This document shows, piece after piece, positions 52,406 to 59,325 of a stretch of 64,000 nucleotides of DNA. Below the pieces are notes generated by a model. It ran no database searches. It was given only the letters and a program-made list of their open reading frames with translations, and had not been told where the DNA came from. Position 1 is the stretch's first letter; each line of letters begins with the position of its first letter. The stretch comes from Prevotella communis (GTDB lineage Bacteria; Bacteroidota; Bacteroidia; Bacteroidales; Bacteroidaceae): assembly GCF_022024175.1 (NCBI RefSeq), contig NZ_CP091794.1:3038001-3102000 (forward strand), written 5' to 3'. The translations under genes and the position numbers were made by a program.

Positions 52406-53599
52406 ATTAATCGCAGGGTTGGCATACATCTCCAGCATCTTCTGACGCAGGAAAGCCTCATCCTTATCAGCCAGTTTAATCTTGTCCAACTGTCCATTCA
52501 GATAAGTCTCAAAGCGCTGACGGTCAGCAACAGTATAGTGAGCGCACTGCTCCGTATTCCCATTCAGCTCATCCAAAGCGATATAGTTGCAGGGATAGAG
52601 CGTGTAGCCACGATGAATCTCACGGTCCATGCGCTGCGCCAACTGAGCAAAGAACTCATTCTTGGGCAGTTCACTAAGTTCATCAATCCACTGATTGACA
52701 GGTGTTCCGCAATGATACTTCACCCTGCCCTTGTAACCAAAGATGCCCGCCTTCATATTGTCAAGGTCATCCTGCTTACTCTTCTTAAAAGCGGGGTTAT
52801 CACGTTTCTGCTGGAACTCCTTTGCCTTCAGATAATCACAAGGATCAAACTCATAACTGATGGTCAGCGGCACAATATTCAGCTCCTTCAGGTCACCTCC
52901 CATGGCCATCATCTTCAGTACCGACTCCTGCGTACGGTCGTCAGAGTCCTTGGCACGTCCCTCGCGTTGCGCAATCCAAATATTCTCGCGCTTCTTGGTG
53001 ACAGCAAAATGGATATAACGGCTCATCAGCTGACTGCTCTCAAACATCTCGTGAGCCGTCAGTCCACGACGAACCGTAAAGGCCTTGTTCATACGTACCA
53101 GTCGCTTAATCCACGGATAAATCAGCAGATTGTCGCCAATACCAATCTCCACTGTGGTGGGATAGCCATTCTTAAACAACAGCAAATCAAGGAAAGCAGA
53201 ATCAAGCACGATATCACGATGATTGCTGACAAACGTGTAGCGCTTGTCAAACTGTGAACTGAGAGGTGAGCGCTCGAACTTGTTCGCTTTGCTTGCAAAG
53301 AATTGAGAGGTATGATTAGTTTTTAGCGCTGCGTCATCAAACGTACATCCATCCGTATGCTTGCGGATGATATACTGTACCACGGGCTTCATAAACCGCT
53401 TCTGGAAATCAAGGGGCGACTTCACCCCAATGAAAGCCAGACGCAGCAAACCGTTACGAAGAAATTTAGGCAGCCAGGGCGCAAATCCCTTCATGATAAG
53501 ATTAAACTGGCGGTCGTTCAATAGGTCATTGAACGCCTGCTTCATCTCCTCAGGCTCATAGGGCCTGATATCATTAAACTGCTCTATTCCTTCTACCAT
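52379..53599 (-). CDS. Glycerol-phosphate acyltransferase family protein (PlsC-like)
   Basis: 406 aa. The acyltransferase block HX4D appears as VSNHRDIVLDSAF (about 120-135 from the start), with VRRG, WIAQREGRAKD as the E/G-R motif and VPLTISYEFDPCD following, a pattern of membrane-associated acyltransferases that acylate glycerol phosphates or lipid A-like acceptors. Two oddities: a 60-base repeat insert encodes SKANKFERSPLSSQFD just before the catalytic block, and the last residues GKVNSEK and stop codon are repeat DNA. Acceptor and acyl donor unknown. It lies three bases downstream of ddl. Confidence 0.78.
   Translation of the reverse strand: MVEGIEQFNDIRPYEPEEMKQAFNDLLNDRQFNLIMKGFAPWLPKFLRNGLLRLAFIGVKSPLDFQKRFMKPVVQYIIRKHTDGCTFDDAALKTNHTSQFFASKANKFERSPLSSQFDKRYTFVSNHRDIVLDSAFLDLLLFKNGYPTTVEIGIGDNLLIYPWIKRLVRMNKAFTVRRGLTAHEMFESSQLMSRYIHFAVTKKRENIWIAQREGRAKDSDDRTQESVLKMMAMGGDLKELNIVPLTISYEFDPCDYLKAKEFQQKRDNPAFKKSKQDDLDNMKAGIFGYKGRVKYHCGTPVNQWIDELSELPKNEFFAQLAQRMDREIHRGYTLYPCNYIALDELNGNTEQCAHYTVADRQRFETYLNGQLDKIKLADKDEAFLRQKMLEMYANPAINKGKVNSEK
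53250..53310 (-). repeat. Repeat insert in the acyltransferase gene
   Basis: Contains CGCTCGAACTTGTTCGCTTT-GCTTGCAAAG, a diverged relative of CGCTCGAGCTCTGCTCGCTTT-TACAAAG in the 53-bp blocks around proC, flanked by ACTGAGAGG/AATTGAGAGG units. The frame is kept. Confidence 0.6.
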
Positions 53600-53602
53600 A
53601 CC

Positions 53603-54592
53603 TTAAAACTGATTTTCCACGATATCCGTCAGTACATCTGTCATTGAGAGACCTGCGGCACGTACCTGCTGAGGGATGAAGCTGGTTGGCGTCATACCCG
53701 GAGTCGTATTAATCTCAAGCATGGAGATCTGCTGGTCCTTCGAGATGATGTAGTCAATACGGATGATACCATTACAATGCAGGATGTCATAGATATGACT
53801 GGTAATCTCTGCCACACGCTTTGCTGTATCCTCGGGGAGACGAGCAGGCGTAATCTCCTTCACCTGACCATTATACTTAGCGTCGTAGTCGAAGAAATCA
53901 TTCTCGCTGACCACTTCCGTTGCAGGGAACACCACCGACTTATTCTTCGTCTTGTAGCAACCGATAGAGATTTCAGTACCCTCCAGGAACTGCTCAATCA
54001 TTACCTCGTCGCTCTCCAGGCTGGCCTTGCGTATAGCAGCAGCCAACTGATCGGGCTTCACCACCTTCGAAACGCCAAACGAACTACCATCGTTAGCAGG
54101 CTTCACAAAGCAAGGCATACCTACGATGTCAATTATCTCCTTCTTGCTGATTTTCTTTTCCTGTCCGCGACGTACCAGCACGCTATCAGCCACCTTCACG
54201 CCAAAGCCACGCAGGTAGTTGTTCAGCACGAACTTATCAAACGTCAGAGCCTCAACCAGCACGCCACTGGTGCTATAGGGGATGTGCAGGATCTCCAGGA
54301 AGCCCTGCAGGATGCCGTTCTCACCCGGTGTGCCATGAATGGTGATATAAACATAGTCGAAAGTACGTTTTTTTCCGTCCTCCTTGAATGAAAAGTCGTG
54401 AACAGTCATACGGGTAGTAGTACCGTCGTGCAGGAATACCTGCCAGTCGGTGCCCTTCATCTCCACCACATAGACATTATAGCGTTCTTTGTCGAAAAAC
54501 GAATAAAGACCCTGAGCTGAGCGCAGAGAGACATCGTGCTCAGAAGAGTCGCCACCACAGACGATGGCAATTGTGCGTTTCATTTGTTGCAT
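53603..54592 (-). CDS. ddl: D-alanine--D-alanine ligase
   Basis: 329 aa ATP-grasp ligase making the D-Ala-D-Ala end of the peptidoglycan precursor. IAIVCGGDSSEHDVSLRSAQ is the N-terminal motif, PCFVKPANDGSSFGVSKV the ATP-binding loop, and MLEINTTPGMTPTSFIPQQ the C-terminal active-site signature. The ATG at 54592 (MQQMKRT) has AAGGAA upstream; a start three codons later is nearly as good. It is eight bases behind rluD in the conserved Bacteroidota order PASTA, rluD, ddl. Confidence 0.95.
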   Translation of the reverse strand: MQQMKRTIAIVCGGDSSEHDVSLRSAQGLYSFFDKERYNVYVVEMKGTDWQVFLHDGTTTRMTVHDFSFKEDGKKRTFDYVYITIHGTPGENGILQGFLEILHIPYSTSGVLVEALTFDKFVLNNYLRGFGVKVADSVLVRRGQEKKISKKEIIDIVGMPCFVKPANDGSSFGVSKVVKPDQLAAAIRKASLESDEVMIEQFLEGTEISIGCYKTKNKSVVFPATEVVSENDFFDYDAKYNGQVKEITPARLPEDTAKRVAEITSHIYDILHCNGIIRIDYIISKDQQISMLEINTTPGMTPTSFIPQQVRAAGLSMTDVLTDIVENQF

Positions 54593-54600
54593 AGTGTATC

Positions 54601-55695
54601 TTAAATTATTTCCTTTAATTCTTGAGTTTTCAATCTGTTGCGCCATTTCTCTATCAGAGCCCCCATATCATCGGGCAGCGGACTGGTAAAGTCCATCTGT
54701 TCACCGGTACGAGGATGCACGAAGCCCAGCGTACGGGCATGAAGCGCCTGACGCGAACAGAGTTTAAAGCAGTTTTGGATATATGCCTTATACGAAGCTG
54801 TGCGCTCACCACGCAGAATCTGGTCACCACCATAACGCTCATCGGCAAACAGCGGATGACCTATATGCTTCATATGGGCACGTATCTGATGGGTGCGGCC
54901 CGTTTCAAGCACACACTCCACCAATGTCGTGTAGCCATAGCGTTCCAACACTTTATAATGCGTCACGGCAGGCTTTCCCACTTCCGAATCAGTCGGGAAC
55001 ACCGCCATACGCAGACGATCCTTGGGGTCACGGCCTATATTACCTTCGATGCGTCCCTCGTCCTCCACGAAGTTGCCCCACACAAGGGCATTATAACTGC
55101 GATGGGTGTTATGATAGAAGAACTGTTTTCCCAAATTCGACTTTGCCTCAGGCGTCTTAGCCACCACCAGCAGTCCACTGGTATCCTTGTCAATACGATG
55201 TACCAGTCCCACCTGCGGGTCGTTAGGATCATAGCTTGGCAGATTACGCAGATGCCAGGCGATAGCGTGGACCAATGTTCCGTGGAAATTGCCGCATCCC
55301 GGATGCACCACCATGCCGGCAGGTTTATAGATAACCATCAGGTCGTCGTCCTCATAACGCACATCCAAAGGAATATCCTCTGGTTCTATCGTAGTATCGA
55401 AATGCGGACGATCCAGCATCAGAGTGATGATATCGCCAGAACGTACCTTGTAGTTGCTCTTGACCGGACGGTCATTAACAAAGAGGAAACCCGCCTCAGC
55501 AGCCTGCTGAATACGGTTACGCGAAGAGTGTTGTGTGTGTTCCGTCAGGTATTTGTCAATACGCAAGGGGACCTGTCCGCGGTCTACCTCGATCCGCAGA
55601 TGTTCATAGAGTTCCTGGTCGCCATCAGGCTTCTCCTCACCTTCCAGCAACTCCAGCTCATCGTCCTCAATCAGCATTTCGTCTTCCATGCGCAT
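54601..55695 (-). CDS. rluD: 23S rRNA pseudouridine synthase, RluD family
   Basis: 364 aa. An acidic N-terminal tail (EDDELELLEGEEKPDGD), an S4-like RNA-binding domain (RIDKYLTEHTQHSSRNRIQQAAEAG in part), and the RluA/RluD catalytic domain with VHRIDKDTSGLLV, whose aspartate is the nucleophile, and LETGRTHQIRAHM. It probably modifies helix 69 of 23S rRNA. Two starts (55695 or 55689) are possible; the former overlaps the spacer of the PASTA gene by one base. Confidence 0.93.
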   Translation of the reverse strand: MRMEDEMLIEDDELELLEGEEKPDGDQELYEHLRIEVDRGQVPLRIDKYLTEHTQHSSRNRIQQAAEAGFLFVNDRPVKSNYKVRSGDIITLMLDRPHFDTTIEPEDIPLDVRYEDDDLMVIYKPAGMVVHPGCGNFHGTLVHAIAWHLRNLPSYDPNDPQVGLVHRIDKDTSGLLVVAKTPEAKSNLGKQFFYHNTHRSYNALVWGNFVEDEGRIEGNIGRDPKDRLRMAVFPTDSEVGKPAVTHYKVLERYGYTTLVECVLETGRTHQIRAHMKHIGHPLFADERYGGDQILRGERTASYKAYIQNCFKLCSRQALHARTLGFVHPRTGEQMDFTSPLPDDMGALIEKWRNRLKTQELKEII

Positions 55696-55696
55696 G

Positions 55697-56341
55697 TTAA
55701 TCTGTCACCTCCAGGAAATCATCAATATCACCGGCCGAGAACTCATCCTCTTCGCCGGTCACTTCTTCCATCTCGCGTTCCTCACCTGTAGCACCGTTGC
55801 CAATAACCAAGGTCAACTCCGATTCGCGGGGAATACTCTCGCCCGACATCAGGCTGCGACCTCTATACTGGATGCCATACACCCAGTCCTTCTCACCGTC
55901 AATGAGTTTCGGTGCAAGCAACTCAAAGCCAAGCGACTTCAAGCGAGCCTCAGCCTCACGATAGCTACAGTTATCAATCAAATCTGGAATCTTTTCACAC
56001 GGCATCGTCAGCGAGTTGATCGTCACATAAATGATACGGCCACTCTTCACCTTCATGCCATAAGCAGGGTTTTGCTGGATAATGGCACCAGCGGGCAGGC
56101 CCTCCACATAAGAAGAATCGTTGACCACAACGACCAGACCTGCAGAATCCAACTTCTGAACAGCCTCTTTATGAGTTACTCCATATAGATTAGGCACCTC
56201 AATACCCTCACCGTGATGGGTGTAGCTGTTAAGCCACCACATCACACCGATACACAAGAGGACAATAACGACCAGCATAGCCAACAGATTTCCCCATAGG
56301 ATAGGCGCCTTGATTTTCGCTGCAAATTCTTTTATACTCAT
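55697..56341 (-). CDS. PASTA domain membrane protein
   Basis: 214 aa. A short cytoplasmic tail, one membrane helix (about 15-35, NLLAMLVVIVLLCIGVMWWL) and three PASTA repeats outside (EVPNLYGVTHKEAVQKLDSAGL; MPCEKIPDLIDNCSYREAEARLKSLG in part; then a more diverged unit). PASTA domains bind peptidoglycan stem peptides; there is no kinase domain, unlike in Firmicutes. Position before rluD and ddl suggests a cell-wall link. The C-terminal tail is acidic. Confidence 0.88.
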   Translation of the reverse strand: MSIKEFAAKIKAPILWGNLLAMLVVIVLLCIGVMWWLNSYTHHGEGIEVPNLYGVTHKEAVQKLDSAGLVVVVNDSSYVEGLPAGAIIQQNPAYGMKVKSGRIIYVTINSLTMPCEKIPDLIDNCSYREAEARLKSLGFELLAPKLIDGEKDWVYGIQYRGRSLMSGESIPRESELTLVIGNGATGEEREMEEVTGEEDEFSAGDIDDFLEVTD

Positions 56342-56363
56342 TCTTTCTAATGCTTTCTAATTG

Positions 56364-56395
56364 CAAAGGTACGATTAAGCAAGCAAAAAAACAAA
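56364..56395 (-). promoter_or_regulatory. Promoter of the PASTA-rluD-ddl unit
   Basis: Minus strand TTTG (56392-56395), 20 bases, TACCTTTG (56364-56371): a full consensus match, 23 bases upstream of the start codon. Confidence 0.78.
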
Positions 56396-56509
56396 GAATT
56401 TCATTCTTTTTTTGTCGAGCATGAGTACCTTCGCCATATTTATATGGCAAAAGTACAAAAAATATCCGATTAACAATACTTTTTCAGGAAAAAAGTAAAT
56501 AAATAATAA

Positions 56510-56538
56510 ACGGGATGAAGCCTGATGCCTCATCCCGT
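56510..56538 (-). terminator. Terminator of rpmH
   Basis: ACGGGATGA (56510-56518) pairs with TCATCCCGT (56530-56538). On the minus strand it is followed by TTATTATTTATTT. Confidence 0.85.
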
Positions 56539-56564
56539 CTATCGGTCGTGTACCAAGTAATGGT

Positions 56565-56720
56565 TTACTTTCCGTGACGCTCGTCAGAAACGGTCAACTT
56601 TTTGCGGCCCTTTGCACGGCGAGAAGCCAGGACGCGACGGCCATTCTTTGTGGCCATGCGCTCGCGGAAACCATGCTTGTTTACGCGGCGACGATTGTGC
56701 GGCTGAAATGTTCTTTTCAT
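56565..56720 (-). CDS. rpmH: 50S ribosomal protein L34
   Basis: 51 aa very basic protein. Translation of the minus strand gives [18 protein letters not shown], then [22 protein letters not shown], the L34 signature. Transcribed alone from a consensus promoter and closed by a hairpin terminator. It is not next to dnaA or rnpA here, unlike in many bacteria. Confidence 0.97.
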   Translation of the reverse strand: MKRTFQPHNRRRVNKHGFRERMATKNGRRVLASRRAKGRKKLTVSDERHGK

Positions 56721-56789
56721 TGCTTTATTATTTGTTTATTTTGTTGTTATTCAGACTAAAAATATGGTACTACACCACATTTCGGGCTG

Positions 56790-56821
56790 CAAAATTACAC
56801 AAATCTTTTGAATTACACAAA
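56790..56821 (-). promoter_or_regulatory. Promoter of rpmH
   Basis: Minus strand TTTG (56818-56821), 20 bases, TAATTTTG (56790-56797), about 70 bases upstream of the rpmH start. Confidence 0.75.
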
Positions 56822-56872
56822 TTTTTCTCAAAAAAATTATGGATTATGAATCAAGAATTAAGAAATATTTCG

Positions 56873-56880
56873 TACCTTTG
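56873..56880 (+). promoter_or_regulatory. -7 box of the efp promoter
   Basis: TACCTTTG followed by CACCCG, 36 bases before the efp ATG. The -33 box is not clear. Confidence 0.62.
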
Positions 56881-56916
56881 CACCCGAAAATAACAAAATA
56901 CATTATTTATATTTAT

Positions 56917-57483
56917 ATGATTAACTCACAAGACATTAAGAAAGGTACCGCCATTCGCATGGACGGCGCCATTTGGGTTTGCATCGACTTCCAGCATCGC
57001 AAGCCAGGTAAGGGCAACACCATCATGATTATCAAGTTGAAGAATGTAAGCGATGGCCGCGTGCTGGAGCGTCGTTTCAACATTGGTGAAAAACTGGAGG
57101 ACGTTATCATCGAGCGTCGCCCCTACCAGTATCTGTACGAGGACCAGTCTGGCCGTATCTTCATGAACCAGGAGACCTTCGAGCAGATTCCCATCGACAA
57201 CGAGTTGGTTATCGGTCACGAGTTCATGAAGGAGAGCGACATCGTGGAGGTTGTTTCTGACACTACCGATGGTACTATCCTCTATGCTGAGATGCCCGTT
57301 AAGACCATCTTGCGCGTTACTCACTCTGAGCCCGGCATCAAGGGCGACACCGCTACCAACACCCTGAAGCCCGCTACTCTGGAGACTGGTGTTGAGGTTC
57401 GCGTTCCCCTGTTCATCAACGAGGGCGACCTGATTCAGGTTGACACCCGCGACGGTTCTTACCTGGCTCGCGCTAAGGAGTAA
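56917..57483 (+). CDS. efp: Elongation factor P
   Basis: 188 aa, resolves ribosomes stalled at polyproline. Domain I (INSQDIKKGTAIRMDGAIW; the modification loop as HRKPGKGNT), domain II and III (DTATNTLKPATLETGVEVRVPLFINEGD, VDTRDGSYLARAKE) are complete. The frame is open upstream across the promoter, so I start at MINSQD. The loop lysine is present; no modification genes are in the window. Confidence 0.97.
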   Translation: MINSQDIKKGTAIRMDGAIWVCIDFQHRKPGKGNTIMIIKLKNVSDGRVLERRFNIGEKLEDVIIERRPYQYLYEDQSGRIFMNQETFEQIPIDNELVIGHEFMKESDIVEVVSDTTDGTILYAEMPVKTILRVTHSEPGIKGDTATNTLKPATLETGVEVRVPLFINEGDLIQVDTRDGSYLARAKE

Positions 57484-57484
57484 T

Positions 57485-57519
57485 CCAATTGACAATTGAT
57501 AATTTGTAATTGACAATTG
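57485..57519 (+). repeat. CAATTGA repeat that supplies the glycosyltransferase start codon
   Basis: Four AATTGA(C/T)A-like units directly behind the efp stop. The last CAATTG provides the TTG at 57517-57519 used as initiation codon; TGA lies six bases upstream in the same frame. Confidence 0.7.
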
Positions 57520-58617
57520 AAATATTCTATCATCGTTCCGGTCTACAATCGTCCTGATGAAGTGGATGAACTCTTAGAGAGTCTCTGTCATCAGGAAGTG
57601 AAGGACTTTGAAGTCATCATCGTTGAAGACGGTTCGAAGAAACCATGCAAGGATGTCTGCGACAAGTACGCAGGCATCCTTGATTTGCATTATTACTTCA
57701 AGGAAAACAGCGGTCCCGGACAGAGCCGCAACTATGGTGCAGAGCGTGCTCAGGGCGACTGGCTCATCGTACTAGATTCTGATGTAGTATTACCAACAGG
57801 CTATCTGAAGGCTGTCGATACCGAGCTCACATCTTCCATCAGCCATCAGCCATCAGCCATCGACGCTTTCGGCGGTCCCGACGCTTCTCACCCTTCATTT
57901 ACTCCTGTCCAGAAAGCTATTTCGTATAGCATGACATCATTCTTTACCACAGGTGGCATTCGCGGTGGTAAAGGTAAGAAACTCGACAAGTTCTTCCCCC
58001 GTTCCTATAACATGGGCATCCGCCGTGAGGTCTATCAGGAACTGGGAGGCTTCACAAAGATGCGCTTCGGTGAGGACATCGACTTCTCTTATCGCATCGT
58101 CGAGGCCGGTTATAAAACCGCCCTCATCCCCGAAGCGTGGGTATGGCACAAGCGTCGTACCGACTTCCGCAAATTCTTCCGTCAGGTATACAACAGCGGT
58201 ATTGCCCGCATTAATCTTGAGAAGCGCCATCCTGGCACGCTGAAACTAGTCCATCTGCTGCCCACCGTCTTTACGCTTGGCGTTATCGGCTGTCTGCTGC
58301 TGTTCGCACTTGGAGCCGGACTCTATATTGAGGGAGAGTGGCTCGATGCCAACGGACTGCGCCCTGACGACAATATGCATCAAGGCGTAGGCTTTATGTT
58401 CTGCGTCCTGGCCATGCTGCCTTTGTTGTTCTACAGTACCGTCATTTTAATCGACTCCAGTATCCGCAACCGTAGTCTCTGGGTAGGCCTGCTTAGCATC
58501 CCTGCTGCCTTTACGCAACTGATGGGCTACGGTCTCGGTTTTATTGAGTCATGGTGGAAACGTTGCATCCTGAAGAAAGATGAGTTTACGGCTTTCGAGA
58601 AAAACTTCTATAAATGA
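57517..58617 (+). CDS. Family 2 glycosyltransferase
   Basis: 366 aa. The GT-A fold starts at once with KYSIIVPVYNRPDEVDELLESL; EDGSKKP and the DSDVVLP metal site follow, then GGFTKMRFGEDIDFSYRI as the acceptor ED-x-D-like motif. Two or three C-terminal membrane helices (about 245-340) tether it to the inner membrane. It transfers a sugar to a lipid or polysaccharide acceptor; which one is unknown. The start codon is TTG from a repeat. Residues SISHQPSAID are encoded by a heptamer tandem repeat. The stop overlaps radC (ATGA). Confidence 0.85.
   Translation: MKYSIIVPVYNRPDEVDELLESLCHQEVKDFEVIIVEDGSKKPCKDVCDKYAGILDLHYYFKENSGPGQSRNYGAERAQGDWLIVLDSDVVLPTGYLKAVDTELTSSISHQPSAIDAFGGPDASHPSFTPVQKAISYSMTSFFTTGGIRGGKGKKLDKFFPRSYNMGIRREVYQELGGFTKMRFGEDIDFSYRIVEAGYKTALIPEAWVWHKRRTDFRKFFRQVYNSGIARINLEKRHPGTLKLVHLLPTVFTLGVIGCLLLFALGAGLYIEGEWLDANGLRPDDNMHQGVGFMFCVLAMLPLLFYSTVILIDSSIRNRSLWVGLLSIPAAFTQLMGYGLGFIESWWKRCILKKDEFTAFEKNFYK
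57837..57861 (+). repeat. Heptamer tandem repeat in the glycosyltransferase gene
   Basis: CATCAGC three times and a further CATC. Seven is not a multiple of three, so gain or loss of one unit would shift the frame near codon 110. Confidence 0.8.
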
Positions 58618-59303
58618 ACAACAAACTCAATATCAACCAATGGGCTGAGGAAGACCGACCGCGCGAGAAGATGGAGCGATTGGGCGCTCAGGCATTAAGC
58701 GATGCTGAGTTGTTAGCTATTCTGATTGGCTCTGGTTCGCCCAGGGAAGATGCCGTATCGCTGATGAAACGTATCCTTGCCGACTGCAACAACAACCTGA
58801 ACACGCTCGGAAAGATGAGTATTCGCGACCTGTGCCAGTATAATGGCGTGGGACCGGCAAAGGCCATCACCATCATGGCGGCCTGCGAACTGGGCAAGCG
58901 CCGACAGATGGAAAGTGCAGAGGAGAGGCCCGACCTGGGTACTGCCACGAGGATATACAACCACATGCATCCCGTGATGCAGGACTTGGACGTAGAAGAG
59001 TTCTGGATTCTGCTGATGAACCAGAACTTCCGTCTCATCAAAAAGTTGCGTATTGCCCATGGCGGCATATCAGAGGTTAGTGTTGATATACGTATCATCA
59101 TCCGCGAGGCCGTGCTTTGCAACGCCACCGTCCTGGCCGTCTGCCATAACCACCCGTCAGGCAACCTCAGACCCAGTCTAGCAGACAACGAACTGACAAA
59201 GAGTATCCTGCAGGCCTGTAACGTGATGCGCATCAAATTCATGGATCACGTCATCATCACAGACGGCAGCTATTACTCTTACAAAGAAGAAGGAATCTTT
59301 TAA
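58614..59303 (+). CDS. radC: RadC family JAB-domain protein
   Basis: 229 aa. N-terminal UPF0758 helix-hairpin-helix part (ALSDAELLAILIGSGSPREDAV; LCQYNGVGPAKAITIMAACELGKRR) and C-terminal MPN/JAB metal-binding domain with VCHNHPSGNLRPSLADNEL, the HxH...D zinc motif. Once linked to DNA repair; the biochemical role is unclear. It is translationally coupled to the glycosyltransferase through an ATGA overlap. Confidence 0.93.
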   Translation: MNNKLNINQWAEEDRPREKMERLGAQALSDAELLAILIGSGSPREDAVSLMKRILADCNNNLNTLGKMSIRDLCQYNGVGPAKAITIMAACELGKRRQMESAEERPDLGTATRIYNHMHPVMQDLDVEEFWILLMNQNFRLIKKLRIAHGGISEVSVDIRIIIREAVLCNATVLAVCHNHPSGNLRPSLADNELTKSILQACNVMRIKFMDHVIITDGSYYSYKEEGIF

Positions 59304-59325
59304 ACCCACATAAACAAACAAAACT

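Noticed and set aside
52304..53257. 317-codon open frame opposite the acyltransferase
   Set aside because: Its N-terminal part is the translated TTCAC tandem repeat and the rest mirrors a gene with clear acyltransferase motifs.
54622..55791. 389-codon open frame opposite rluD and the PASTA gene
   Set aside because: It crosses two real minus-strand genes and has histidine- and arginine-rich sequence without domains, as expected for an antisense shadow.
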